This document shows positions 35,587 through 46,722 of a DNA stretch of 64,000 nt, piece after piece. Origin of the DNA: Termitidicoccus mucosus (GTDB taxonomy: Bacteria; Verrucomicrobiota; Verrucomicrobiia; Opitutales; Opitutaceae); assembly GCF_038725785.1 (NCBI RefSeq), contig NZ_CP109797.1, forward strand, positions 1-64,000, written 5' to 3'. Every line of letters starts with the position of its first letter. The first letter of the stretch is position 1. The notes below the pieces were generated by a model. The model was not told where the DNA came from, made no database searches, and saw only the letters and a list, made by a program, of their open reading frames with translations. The position numbers were made by a program, and so were the translations under genes.

Positions 35587-36376
35587 ATGAAAACGCCGCC
35601 CGCATTACCGTTGCCTTGGCAACCGCCTGCCTTGTCTTCGCGCCGAAATCGTTCGCGATTTTCGGCGTCGGCGACATCACGTTCGACCCGTCGAATTACG
35701 CCATACTCATCGAGACCAAGCTGGAGACCGCGGCGCGATGGTCCGAGGAGGTGCTTAAATATGAAAAGATGATACAGCAGCAGATCGAGCAGATTGAGAA
35801 AGCAAAAAGCTGCTCGACGGCCAGAACGCATTGCGAACCACGATAGGCGATTGGGCCAAGGTCGTGAATGATGCGAAATCGCTCAAACTTCGTGCCGAAA
35901 ATCTCACCAAGGACTGGAGTCGCGAGCCGCGCGTGGCCCTTGAGGTTGACTACGGCCAGCGAGGCATCGTCAACCGCAACGCCTTCGGCAAGCAAGTTCC
36001 GGTGAATGCCGATAGAATCCTCAAGGAAACCAATTTTGAGAAGGTTGCGAAAAAGACCGTGGAAACCCTCGAAAACACGGCCAAGGAAATGGGCGAAATA
36101 AATACGGAGATTGCCGAAACCTACGAACGCATGATGCGTCCGGGCATCGATCAGCAGGAATACGAAAACTCCGGGCAAAATCGAGTCCTTGCAGGTGCGT
36201 CTGGTGAATCTGCAAGCTCAAAACCGGATGTCCTCGCCTACCTGCAAGCCCAAAAGACCATCAATGACACCCAAGCTGCAAAGGAAAACGAGGTCAAAAC
36301 GCAGGTGCAGGAATCCAACGACAAGGAAGTGAGCAACCAGCGCAATCAACTCAATGTTCAGGAGATTATTTGGTAA
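35587..36376 (+). CDS. VirB5/TrbJ-like secreted transfer protein
   Basis: A signal-like start MKTPPALPLP, then ACLVFAPKSFAIFGVGDITF, followed by DPSNYAILIETKLETAARWS, the DPSNY motif typical of TrbJ/VirB5. Then come long helices: EEVLKYEKMIQQQIEQIEKA, LRTTIGDWAKVVNDAKSLKL, KKTVETLENTAKEMGEINTE, ENEVKTQVQESNDKEVSNQR. About 262 residues, two shifts near 35620 and 35805. It is expected in the periplasm or at the pilus tip. Confidence 0.72.
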
Positions 36377-37409
36377 TTATAGCTGGAAAGGCTACCGGGC
36401 CTACCTCTGGGCCTGGTTCCGGCTCTATATATTGATCTTTGCCGCCATTCTCGCCGCCATCATCGTCGCCGACGTGTTGTTGCCCGATTTCAATATATTG
36501 AATACAGTAGATAATAGCATTAAGGCAGTCCCGGAATCCGAGACAATGAACCCTGACATAACCATTGAAATACCTCCTACCTTCGAGACGGTTTTCGAGG
36601 GCAACATACGCTTCTGGATTTACGGAGTAGCCTTCATTGTCACCTTGATCGGATATTATAATCACGTCTGGAAAAACCGCAGCTCGCCATCCGCGGTGCT
36701 GGCCGGAATAGGGAAGATTTCCTCTGCGTCCTGATGAGCGTTTCCATTCCGGTATGGAGGCCGCTCGTGACCAACCTCTTTTATTGGCCGGCCAATACGC
36801 TCGCCGCCGAGACAGACGGTTTCAAAATCAGCGTGGTTCTGAACACCCTCAACAAGCAGCAGCGCCAACTGGACGAATTGCTTGACAGCGAAAAGAATGA
36901 AGACGGCCTGATAAAAAGGCCTACAAGTTTGTCACCACCGGCCTGGACATCGGAATCGGAGCGCTTAAAAATATGATACTGCTGGCGATGAACTCCCTGC
37001 TGCAATTGGTCATCAACTGGGTCACGATACCGTTCTATTATATACAAAAGGCACTCGTTCCCGTCATGTTCTCCTTTATGCCGATTGCAATCTGCGCGCT
37101 CACGTGCGACGCCTTGAAGCAAAAGGCCGTGACCTATATCTGCTGGCTTTTAAGCGTTCTCGCATGGCCGCTCGGATTCACGCTCGTGGCCGGTCTCGTG
37201 CACACCCTCCTTTTGGGTGTGGGCGGCCTTGAAGCGACCAATATGGTCAAGTTCATGTTTTTGAGCAATATGGCGGGAATCGTGTTTCTCATCGGCACTC
37301 TGATGGTGCCCCGACGACTTTCTATATATTCACCCAAGGCGGCACTTCGTTTAGCCCGGTCAACCAGGCTGTTTCCGCCATCCCTTATGTGGGACACGCG
37401 GCACGATAA
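36354..37409 (+). CDS. VirB6/TrbL-like polytopic membrane protein
   Basis: MFRRLFGNYSWKGYRAYLWA is followed by membrane helices YILIFAAILAAIIVADVLLP, FWIYGVAFIVTLIGYYNHVW, MILLAMNSLLQLVINWVTIP, FMPIAICALTCDALKQ, YICWLLSVLAWPLGFTLVAG and MFLSNMAGIVFLIGTLMVP. It ends GTSFSPVNQAVSAIPYVGHA. About 350 residues and at least six helices. Order between VirB5 and VirB8 supports VirB6. Shifts near 36715, 36920 and 37310. Confidence 0.72.
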
Positions 37410-37413
37410 GCAT

Positions 37414-38062
37414 ATGAAAATCCCTTTCCTGTCAAATTTTGAGAAGAAAACGGATGCGGCGACCGCTTCCGATGAAGGTGTCTTCGACATCCTGGCTAAC
37501 CGCATTCTCTCGGTGCGGATTTTGATGATTGCCTGCCTTTTTTCATGTTCACAACCGCCCTTGGCCCGATAACCACCATCTACATCATGCGGGAGCCGCA
37601 GACCGTGGTGCAGGTGAACGGCGACGGCAGCGTGACGATTTCCCCGCAGATACGCTTCCGCGACGCCATCGCCTTCCACAAAGTGAGCGCGAATCTGGAT
37701 GCGCTCGCCATGCTCAACCGAGGCCCCGAAGGGCCGACAGCACGGACATCATAGACCTCTGCTTCAACTCCGACGCCAAGGAGAAGTTGAAGCAGCTCTC
37801 GATGGCCAAAAGCCCTCTTTGCCGAGTTCAGCTATCACCAGAAAGCCGAAATAAGCGCGACGGACGTCATCGTTGACACGGATAACACGCTGAGGGCACG
37901 TGTTCAGGGCCAGTTGATACGAACCGGTGTGTTCAACGGACGGCCCAAGCTCGATAGCCTCAAATTTGAAATCATATTCAGCCTCTTCCGCAACCGGACG
38001 CGGCCACCAACCAAAAATATCCGATAGGCGTATGGGACTTCGACTACAAAGAATCGCGCTAG
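37414..38062 (+). CDS. VirB8-like inner-membrane protein
   Basis: MKIPFLSNFEKKTDAATASD is a short cytoplasmic tail. ILSVRILMIACLFFMFTTAL is the single anchor, followed by ITTIYIMREPQTVVQVNGDG, SVTISPQIRFRDAIAFHKVS, DIIDLCFNSDAKEKLKQLSM, ATDVIVDTDNTLRARVQGQL, and KYPIGVWDFDYKESR. About 215 residues, the NTF2-like VirB8 layout. Shifts near 37545, 37735, 37810 and 37995. The next gene starts inside its 3' end. Confidence 0.65.
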
Positions 38063-39155
38063 TCATCGCATTGGCGTCCACGGCGCAGGCCGCCGACCAG
38101 CCCCGGCGGTCGAAACGCCGCCCGTGGGCGTCATGAAAAACTACTCTTGCAGGATACGACGCCCTACGAGGTCGCTGTTGGCGCCGTGCCCACCACCATC
38201 CTCATGCCCTTTCCCATCGACGGCATGGACGGGAACGGCATCACCACGCAGGCACACACGGTCGCGCCAGTATTTCTGCAACACGAGCAGGGGACTCGGT
38301 TTTCAGTGTCAAGGCATTGCTGCCTGGCACCGCTGACCTGAACGTTATCATTGGCGAGAGGGTTTACAGTTTTCGCTTCTATTATTCGGAGAACCCGACC
38401 CGCACCCTGTCTATCAGCGAGCCAAAAAGGGCTCTTCCATCGCCCAGGCTAGGCGGATAAGCGTTACGCCAAAACGACTGCATGACATATTGAATGATGC
38501 GAAGACATACTTCGTGATCAAAAGCAGCACCGGAATTGCAGCGCAGCATCGAGGTCGCCGCGCCGGGAAAGGTCATCGAGTATCCCGGCTACCGCGTGGT
38601 CATCGACCGGTGTTTCGCTTCGACCGGGATGACACCTTGTTTTCCGCGCCATCTTCATCAACGATTCCGATGAACCGCTCCACTACAAGCCGCAGGAAGT
38701 GGGATTGCGCGTTGGGCGAAACATTTATTGGCCCAGCTTCGCGCAGCTCCCCGGCGAGATACCGGCCCGCAATCCCGCCCGTGTGACTTGGGAGCTGTCG
38801 CCCGAGATCGAAACTGTCGCCATCACCGACCCGGAGGTCGCACGGCGGAGGTCAAAACCAAAAGGGTGCGCTTCTCTCGCAAACAGGACGTTACAAGATT
38901 GTTGCCTCAACCGCGAAGAGACGGACCGATACGCTCTATTTCTCCATCAACTACCCGGTTTCGGCAGACGAACCAAACCCTCTTGTCGTGTCCAAGGGCG
39001 ACCGGGATTTCGGCATCCGCAAGCTGACCGTCACGCAACCCGAGGCCGGGCAAAATATAGGGTATATAACCTATACCGGGACCTCGGATGGACGCCGCGC
39101 TGACATTTCAATCGACAACGACTTTCTCCGGTCGTTGACGCACGAAAGGAAGTGA
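38032..39155 (+). CDS. VirB9/TrbG-like outer-complex protein
   Basis: MGLRLQRIALVIALASTAQA is a signal peptide. The body includes LLLQDTTPYEVAVGAVPTTI, FSVKALLPGTADLNVIIGER, VYSFRFYYSENPTRTLSISE, EVAAPGKVIEYPGYRVVIDR, LHYKPQEVGLRVGRNIYWPS and RADISIDNDFLRSLTHERK. The strand motif ER-VYSFRFYY matches the beta-domain of VirB9/TrbG. About 370 residues, at least seven shifts. With VirB10 and the lipoprotein it would form the outer-membrane core. Confidence 0.62.
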
Positions 39156-39159
39156 GCCA

Positions 39160-40271
39160 ATGAGTGTTTTCGGCAGAGTCAAACGCCTCATATTCAAGCC
39201 TTATTTTGGGGTTTTGGTCCTGGTTGTGCTGTTTGGCATAATAGGATACCGCCTCTACAATGGCAGCACCGAGCGCCGTCGGTCCACTAGCGCGCCCGCC
39301 GAGAAGGCTGCGGAGGCGAAACACAGGCAGGAAGAGGCTCCGAATCAGCCGGTGGTTGCGAAATTCGGCGCGTCCGTCTCAAAATTCATCGCGCCACCCG
39401 AGGAGCCAAGAAAATCCAACCAAGACGAAGGCCCGCCACCCATACCGAGAACGTCAAGAAGCAGCTCGTCACGGAGCCAACCCCGATTGCGCTTTATCCT
39501 TACAGGCCCGCGCCAAAAAAGAGAACGCTGCAACCGGCGACCTACTACTTGCCTCCCTATCGGTTGATACGCTGCATGCTCATTTCCTCGCCGGAGACCG
39601 GCAACCCGAGACGCCAATCATTGCCATCACACTGGAAGACACCGTCAACATCGACAAGGACGGAGCGACTCGCGTTGTCATTCCGCAGGCGTCGAATTGC
39701 ACGGGATGGGCAACCGAATCCCGCGCGCGATTCCATCACGGCGTCAGGCCGCTGGACTTTGTCTGGCGAACCAACAGCGAACAGAACTCCATGACGCTGT
39801 CGGTCGCCGGCACCGCCTTGACGAGGGATTACGACGAAACGCGGGGAATATGGGGACCGGATGAGAAGAAGGCGGGCATCAAAGGGCATCGCTTCCAAAG
39901 CATCAGCGAAAGCGCGGTCAAGTTGGTCCTCCTCGATGCCATTGCGGCCATGACGCGCAAGTTGAAGGATTATAATCCCGTGATAAATCCGCTGACAAAC
40001 CAGACGGTGAATCAGGAGGTGCCCGGCGTCAAAATGCCGCCTTGGAGGGCGTGGCCGGGGTGTCGATAGGATAAGCAAGCTGCTTGACGACATGCGCAAA
40101 CAGATCGACGAGAAGGGATACTATGTGGCCGTCCTTCCGGGCAAAGAATTTTATTTATACACACTGGAACCCATTGACCTTCGCCGCTCAACCTTGCCGC
40201 CAGAGGAATACAAGTCTGGCAAAGAAGAGCCGGCTCAAAAGTCCGAACCTCAAAACCAGTCCGCCGCCTAA
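39160..40271 (+). CDS. VirB10/TrbI-like channel protein
   Basis: MSVFGRVKRLIFKPYFGVLV and LVVLFGIIGYRLYNGSTERR form the cytoplasmic end and single anchor, followed by a Pro/Glu-rich linker (EEPRKSNQDEGPPPIPR). The C-terminal part has DTLHAHFLAGDRQPETPIIA, TLEDTVNIDKDGATRVVIPQ, ARFHHGVRPLDFVWRTNSEQ, VEGVAGV-like EGVAGVSIRISKLLDDMRKQ, and YYVAVLPGKEFYLYTLEPID, consistent with the VirB10 barrel. About 370 residues. Shifts near 39450, 39490 and 40035. Confidence 0.75.
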
Positions 40272-40286
40272 TCGCCGAGTTTTACC

Positions 40287-41347
40287 ATGAAGACACCCAA
40301 TCCATCCCCACGCCCCTTCCCCTCTCCCGGAGAGAGGAACCCTCCGCTGTGCGCGGCGACGGCCTTCGGGCCGCCTTTCAGGGCGCGTTCCGCGTTCCCC
40401 GTGCTCGCGCCGCCCTCGCCGGAGCATGCGCGCTTTCAGTCCTCTTTGCCGCTGGATGCGCCAGCGCGAAGAAGCCGGTTGAAGTAAAACCCGAGGCGAC
40501 GCCCACGCGCATTGTATTCATGGAGCCGCCGAGCGAACAACCGCCTGTGCTGCCCGCCGAATACGAGGAGTATTACGTGGGCATGTTGCAGAGTCCAACG
40601 AACCCGGAGATGGCGTATCTGCCGGGCAAGGCCTACGTGCAGACCAAGCCGGCGCGCTTCAACCGGGCGGCGACGAATGTCGCGCCCACGGACGGCACCC
40701 CGGCCGCAAACTCTGTTCAGCCGCGGGCCGGTGCAGACATCCCGATCTGCCGATTACCACCCGGAGCCGACTGACACCGAAGTTTCCATCTATTTTGCCA
40801 ACGCGCAGCGCACTCTGGCCGGCCTTGTCGAAACGAACGACCGTCTGCAAAAACGGGTTGCCGAACTCGAGAAAGCTCAGGAGGACATCGAGGATGCCCG
40901 TGCGAATCAAGCGGCGACTGCCCTCGCCTCTACGCCGGCAGGCACCGCTGCCTTTGGCGCTAGGCTCCAAAATCCCGCCGCGGCAGCGGCGTCCGAGGAC
41001 TTCGACATGCCATCGGATGCAGGCCTGACCATCATCCGTCCAAATTCGGAGTATGTGATCGAGCTTGACCCGAATTTTTCAATTTGCCGCGCAGCTCGTC
41101 CAACAACCCTTTTGAGCAGATTTATCAGCCTCCTGTGACACTGCATGAAGCGACGCTGGTGGTTTCGGGTATCGTTACCGGTGGACGGCCGGGTGCGATT
41201 TTGAACAACCAACCCTATCTGATCGGTGAGCATTTCAAAGGGCTGACCCTGCACCGGGTAGATGCTGATACCGCCTATTTGCGGAAGGACAGGTTTCTGC
41301 TCGCCTGTCCGGTTTCAAAACGCGAACTGCGCTTGCGCATACCCTAA
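40287..41347 (+). CDS. Lipoprotein with repeat-derived segments, pilus-type context
   Basis: The mature part starts at a lipobox (SVLFAAGCASAKKPVEVKPE) and continues EEYYVGMLQSPTNPEMAYLP, NAQRTLAGLVETNDRLQKRV, AELEKAQEDIEDARANQAAT, TLVVSGIVTGGRPGAILNNQ and DTAYLRKDRFLLACPVSKRE. The C-terminal part resembles PilP-like small beta domains, by inference. The 5' end (40296-40414) is a fragment of repeat family 1, and an internal AAFGARLQNPAAAA (about 40947-40990) matches another module. The start codon is uncertain: ATG 40287 or GTG 40349. Confidence 0.55.
40296..40414. repeat. Modular repeat family 1, fragment inside a coding 5' end
   Basis: CCCAATCCATCCCCACGCCC, CCTTCCCCTCTCCC and CCTCCGCTGTGCG match the right half of the family 1 element, followed by a degenerate end (GTGCTCGCGCCGCC). 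It overlaps the start of the lipoprotein gene and would supply its first residues. Confidence 0.75.
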
Positions 41348-41350
41348 GCC

Positions 41351-42578
41351 ATGCCGCTCTACCTAGCCACTTGCGTTGACGAGAACGCGAAGACCATCAC
41401 CGAGACGTTGGAGGCTGCCAACGTCACCGCCTTGCGCCAGATCGTCGAGGCCAAGCGTCTGTTTCTCGTAAGCCAGCGTGAGGCCAATCGCAAAGCAGGC
41501 GGTGGCAGCACCCGGCTTTCCATGAAGATACAGCGCGACTTGTTCGACGTGATTGCCTTGCAGCTCCGCAATAATGTCATGACCGACGTCATCATAAGGA
41601 AGCTCAAGGAGAATTTCCCGAACGCGGCTGCGCGCAAGGTATTGCGCGGCATTGACCATGAGCTGGACATTTCAAGAAGCACTCTCACGGACGCGATGGC
41701 GAGATACCCGCGCAGTTTCAACGAAGGGGTCATCGAGTCGATTCGCGTAAGCGAGGCAGCGGTGTCAAGGCCCTCGCCGAGCGATTCGCGGACTTGCGCG
41801 ACCAGATTGATTTCAGACTGGAAATTCGCGGAACGGTCAAAAGGCGCTGTCCTATCCGGCGATGATCGGGACGATGGCGTGCGGATTGCTGGCGTTCGTC
41901 ATGCTCGTGGTTATCCCAAAATTGCAGGCATTGCTCACCATGCTTCACGTCCCGCTGCCGGCGCTCACGCGCGCCGTGCTTGGCGCGTCCATGTTCACGG
42001 TTAATCACTGGCCCCTCTTGCTTGGCGTGGCGGTCGGGCTTGTCGTGCTTTGGCGAGTTCTTCGCAAAGCAGAGCCGGCGGCCGTCGCGATGGATCTGGT
42101 TTTCATCCGCATTCCGGTCATCGGTTATATTATCAAGTCCCTTGTCACTGCCGAGGTGTCCAAAATATACCGGGCGCTTTATCGCGCCGGCATGCCGGCG
42201 AACGAAACGCTTCGCGCATGCGCGGCCGTAATGAGCAACAAGGCGGCGAAGGCGGCGATCAACCGGTCACGAGAAAAGCTCGAAAGCGGGATATTAAATA
42301 CCGGCGATGCAGAAAACTACGCCATCACGTCCGCCTTGAGCGAGACAGGGTATTTCCGGATATGGCCCTGACCATCATTCAAAGCGGTGAAGCGAGCGGC
42401 GGGTTGGTGGAGGCATTGGACAGTGTGGCCCAAAAATATGCTGACGAAGCCAAGACACGCATTCGCACGCTGCTGGCCGTTTTGAAAAATTCACGATGGT
42501 CCTCATTGTCGCGGGGTTGGCGTTATCATCGTCGCCTGCATGCAGCCCATCTTTACCATCACCCAGAATATCCGATGA
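41351..42578 (+). CDS. pilC: PilC/GspF-type inner-membrane platform protein
   Basis: MPLYLATCVDENAKTITETL and QRDLFDVIALQLRNNVMTDV open the first cytoplasmic GspF domain. VKALAERFADLRDQIDFRLE follows after one shift near 41758. Membrane helices are LSYPAMIGTMACGLLAFVML, HWPLLLGVAVGLVVLW, and, near the end, MVLIVAGLAL with IIVACMQPIFTITQ. The second domain has RIPVIGYIIKSLVTAEVSKI, YRALYRAGMPANETLRACAA and SGEASGGLVEALDSVAQKYA. About 410 residues. It starts 4 bases after the lipoprotein and ends in an ATGA overlap with the prepilin gene. Confidence 0.9.
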
Positions 42579-43574
42579 AATCCATGCATCATCGCCAGAA
42601 AACTCGCGCTTTCACGCTTATCGAGATCCTTATCGTTTGCGCCATTATCTCGGGGTTGTTTGCCCTGTCCGTGCCGACCATTATGGGATGGCTGGAAAAG
42701 AGCCAGCTCGATGCCGAGACGAATGCCCTCAACGCCATCCGAGACGATGTCGTTCGGTCGTTTGATTCGACCGATTTTGCCAACGTCAACATTGCCGCGC
42801 TCGCCGGCGACGTGCCCGATGGCGTGCCGCCAACCGTCTTTACCGGCAATCCTGACGGCAGCTATCCGACGACCAGCGTGGCGGATTGGTATGCCAAAAT
42901 CGCTACGCTCCGCGGGACCGGTTTTGGCACCGCCGCGCCTAGCTCCCAGCCAGCCGTGAAAGACATACTATACAATCACTATGGCCGGGCTCGTGGTTTA
43001 GTTGCCGCCGCTCCACAGGCGCGTGCGCAACGTTTCTTGCTCTTTTCTATCATGGCGCCGAACGAGCAACTTGTCATGCCGGCAAATGACGGTTCGCCAG
43101 AATGGTTCGAGGCCATCTGGAATACCGAATGGGACACGAAGGGCGGTTCGATACCGGCCTACTGGGCTGCGCGCCTCACCGCCGATCAGCAGGCCGCTTG
43201 GAACGGTTCCGCAGGCACTGGCTCGCGGCTTTATCTCATGCGTGTCATTCGCATCACGCTGCCGCGTTATGTGCTGCGCATCTCCAACAACCACCCGACC
43301 GGCAACGGCTACATTTACTTCAACAACGGATGGGCGTGGAGGCGCCGGCAGAGTCGGGGTGACCGAGTCTCCCGCCATCCTTGGAGGCCGGCAGATCGTG
43401 GTAAAGAAGGGTGCGGACGAGGCTTCCGCCCTTGAGACCAACCGGTTTTGCTTCGCGACGACAGTGATGTCTTTATCCAATAGCCCGCCGCAAATTTTTG
43501 CAGCCACGAGCCTTAACAATCTTTCGGATTGCAAATCTCTTAAAATAATTTCAGCTATCCAATATGGAAAATAA
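42575..43574 (+). CDS. Prepilin-like protein (GspG/minor pilin type)
   Basis: MKSMHHRQKTRA, then FTLIEILIVCAIISGLFALS: a cleavage site with Ala at -1 and Glu at +5. The frame from 42575 to about 43335 is unbroken: GWLEKSQLDAETNALNAIRD, VADWYAKIATLRGTG, RAQRFLLFSIMAPNEQLVMP, RVIRITLPRYVLRISNNHPT. After one shift it ends SLNNLSDCKSLKIISAIQYG. About 333 residues, large for a pseudopilin, so it may be a minor tip pilin. Confidence 0.82.
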
Positions 43575-43589
43575 CGAGGACCCCGAATT

Positions 43590-43896
43590 ATGACTGCCAA
43601 CCTGACCAAACGAGAAATAGTTCTGGAGATCTACGAGAAAACCGGATTTCCGCAAAAGAGGTTGTCGTGACCGTTCAGATGGCACTCGACATCATCATGA
43701 GGGCTCTCGCGGAGGGCCGCAATGCCGAGCTTCGCAATTTCGGTGTTTTGGAAGTGCAAAACGCAAGTCCCGCATTGGCCGCAACCCAAACAAGCCCGCC
43801 GAGACAGTTGTCATTCCCGAGCGCGCCGTGGTCAAGTTCAAGTCGGGCAAGATACTCAAGCAGCTTATCAAGAAAATCGACATCGCGAGGCTCTAG
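43590..43896 (+). CDS. IHF/HU-family DNA-bending protein
   Basis: MTANLTKREIVLEIYEKTGF, then QKEVVVTVQMALDIIMRALA, EGRNAELRNFGVLEVQKRKS, RIGRNPNKPAETVVIPERAV, VKFKSGKILKQLIKKIDIAR. The beta-arm RIGRNPNKP is characteristic of IHF subunits. About 101 residues after repairing two shifts (43653 and 43765). A plasmid IHF could shape oriT, the iterons or the shared promoters. Promoter site 3 follows 70 bases downstream. Confidence 0.88.
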
Positions 43897-43968
43897 GCGC
43901 TTTCCGGGACGTTTCCGGCGCGCCTGATGTTTTTGTTGATGGCGGCTGATTTTTCGGAAAATATCTCC

Positions 43969-43996
43969 TTGTAAATTTGGGCTATTAGGCCAATAT
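43969..43996 (+). promoter_or_regulatory. Shared transfer promoter, site 3 (protease gene)
   Basis: TTGTAA (43969-43974) and CAATAT (43991-43996), 16 bases apart, with TTGGGCTATTAGGCCAA between and across the -10, exactly as at site 2. The start at 44034 is 38 bases downstream; a nearer ATG at 44004 exists. Confidence 0.72.
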
Positions 43997-44033
43997 CCCA
44001 GGCATGAAACCACTTTCCCATCCTCTTCACACT

Positions 44034-46162
44034 ATGAAAAAGAATCTGCCCATTGCCATTGGCGTCCTCACGGTCGCCATCGCATTTATCGCGATGCGCA
44101 ACACCGAGAATAAAACCGGCCAGAAAACCGAGGCTCCAGAGGTTGCGCCGGTAATCGTGCTTGCGGATCTCGCGCAACCATTGCCTGCCGCCGAAAAGCC
44201 GGAGCCGGCAATCGTGCCTGACTACACGGCGCGTTCTTTTGCGTCGGTCTTCCCGGCATCGACACGCCGCGAAGCTGGCGCGCCTTCAAACCGGAGAGGT
44301 TGACCGTCGCGCCCATCGACGGCGCGCCGATCAGCTTCACCAGACCGGCTATGCCGAGGCAAACGGCCGGACCTCGTGGTCGGGAAGGAACGAGGACGCG
44401 CCGCTCGCCTCGTTCGTTTTTTCCGCCAATGAAAAGGCCTGGGCGGGCGTGATGCTTTTGCCGGACGGCAGCGAATACGCCATGCACAGTCTTGCGGACG
44501 GCTCCGTTGCCGTGCGCCGGACCGCCACAAGTCCCCTACCCTGCCCCGTGGACGAATCGCACGCGGCCGACGTGAGCACCGTGGCGGCCAAAGCCGCTCA
44601 TTCGGTTATGCACGACACTGGAGCGGCGGTTGCCGCCGCTGACGCCGGTCTTGAAAGGACCTATGCCTTCGATGCCGCGGAGCTGCCCACCGAGCCGGAA
44701 CTCGATTTGCCGGATGCCAATGGCATTTATTACTCGGCGCTGCTGATCGCCGTGGACAAGCATTTCGTAAACGCTCTCGGTCTGCCCGTGTCGGCTACCC
44801 AGAACAAAAGCAAGCGCAAGTTGACGTGACGTGCGCCGCCTACACCATGGCAATGAATATCATCCTGCAAAACAGTCAGGTTGACAATTTGCGTTGGGCA
44901 CTCGTCGGCACGGTCATCGCCCCAGATGATTTCAGCAACCAAAGCATAAGCAGTTCACTCGATGAAATGGCCTATTTTGGGGCGAAATACCAAGATGGTT
45001 CTCCCGTCAATCCCTCTGAAAAATGGGAGGGCCGGCTCGCCGGGAGGCCTCGAAGCTTGGTGCCGACCAAATACTCTTTATTGCCGGTGCGTATATTACC
45101 GGTGACCATGCCGGCATTGCTGTTCAGAGCGCCGACGATGATAACCGTTTTTCTCCTTATGCAACCGCTTACGATGTCTTCGGTGTCAAAACGTTTGCCC
45201 ACGAGCTTGGACATACTTTCGGGCTCAGACATGACCGGGTAACTGACAATGTTCCAGATAATAATGGTAAGTATTACTATGGTTACGAATGGTATTTACC
45301 CGATTTGAATAACAATTCGGCGTTGGCCTCGAATGGCGATGTCATGTCTTATGCCGCCAATCCAGTCGCATATTTTTCGAACCCTCAGATTGAACTCAAC
45401 AACGCTGATGTCGCGATGGGCCATTATCAATTCCCGGCAGGCACCTCGCGTATTGGCGTTCCTGCCAGCGAGGCGAAGGCCGCCGACGCTTCCGCTGGCT
45501 GCGGGAAAAAGCCCGGCAGATGGCGAGCTTCCGCAAATCGCTGGTTTTCTCTATAATCCGCCCGGCAGCACGGCCGTTGCTCCCGGCTCGATGCTGACGC
45601 TCTCCGCCCTTGCCACTGTCGGGCGCACCGATCTCGGCAATGATGACAAAATTTCGTATCAGTGGTTTTTAATAATTTCCCCATCACCAGTATCGCCAGC
45701 GGCACCGCGAGCGTTGACCATTCCGAGCGTGTCCGCCGCGAATGCCGGCACCTACCACGTGCGCGCCACCTCGATGGGCGAGGTCACGGTTTTGAGCACG
45801 TCGGCAGTCGTTTCCGTGACCTCTGGCCTGCCGGTCATCGCTTCTCATCCCCAATCGGTTTCCGTTGCCAAGGGCGGCATCCTGACGCTCTCCGCCAGCG
45901 TCAGCGGGTCCAACCTTGCATTTCAATGGAAGCGCAACGGTGTGGCTATTACCGGGGCCAATAGCCCGACCTACACAAAACCGGCGTCACGGACGCCGAC
46001 GAGGGCACTTACACGCTTACCGTAAGCAATGACAGTGGCTCGGTCACGAGCCAGCCGGCCACCGTGACGGTGACGGGCGGCTCGGACGGCGGCAACGACA
46101 ATGGCGGTGGAGGCGGTGCGCCTGGCACTCTCTATCTCGTTCTTTGGCTTCCCTCATCGTAA
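44034..46162 (+). CDS. Secreted metzincin protease with Ig-like domains
   Basis: MKKNLPIAIGVLTVAIAFIA is a signal or anchor. Then come GRNEDAPLASFVFSANEKAW, AGVMLLPDGSEYAMHSLADG, DANGIYYSALLIAVDKHFVN and GADQILFIAGAYITGDHAGI. The zinc site FAHELGHTFGLRHDRVTDN (about 45190-45245) is the HExxHxxGxxHD motif of reprolysin-like enzymes, followed by a Met-turn candidate NGDVMSYAANP. After 45500 two Ig-like parts follow (SAANAGTYHVRATSMGEVTV; TLSASVSGSNLAFQWKRNGV; GTYTLTVSNDSGSVTSQPAT). The end is GGSDGGNDNGGGGGAP plus a hydrophobic stretch, like Opitutaceae sorting tails. About 700 residues with several shifts. Confidence 0.78.
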
Positions 46163-46189
46163 TTAAATTTATCCGTGGGAAATAACATC

Positions 46190-46693
46190 ATGCACATTAC
46201 CAAAATCGGATTTTTATCATCTTGTCTGCGGCCCTCGCCGGATTGGTTTGTTCCGGTTGTGCTAGACGCAAACCCGCAGATTTGACCGAGGCTGAAAAAC
46301 TCCGCTTCCTTCGTGACGGCATGGGCTTTGATGCTTCGCTTGCCTATGCTGACGCCTTCGATGCCGTGGTGGAATGTCTGAGAGATCGAAACGGTGATAC
46401 AGTGACCATAAACAAGGACGCAGGCTTGATTACCTCCATCACGGAAAAGGGCGGCGAGCGTCAGACTAGCACGTGTGATGGTCTCCCTCATCAAGCAGAG
46501 CGAGAAAGCCACCACAGTGCGGGTTGCTGTTGCTACGCAAACATTGGGACGGTCTTGGTTTTCATCTTGGTCGAAGCCAAAAGTCACCACGGGCGAGACC
46601 AACGAGATGGTTAAGACGTTAAACGCACGCATCTTCGATCACACTATTTCCCAACAGCTTAACCAACTCCGCGTAGCACCGATTACGTGGTAA
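46190..46693 (+). CDS. Small lipoprotein
   Basis: MHITKIGFLIILSAALAGLV ends in lipobox CSGC (one base added near 46213). The mature part reads RRKPADLTEAEKLRFLRDGM, GFDASLAYADAFDAVVECLR, DRNGDTVTINKDAGLITSIT and, after a shift near 46475, SLIKQSEKATTVRVAVATQT, NARIFDHTISQQLNQLRVAP. About 167 residues. Family unknown. It may be the last gene of the protease transcript. Confidence 0.6.
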
Positions 46694-46722
46694 CCACCAT
46701 CAACCACACGAAAGGGGATTTC

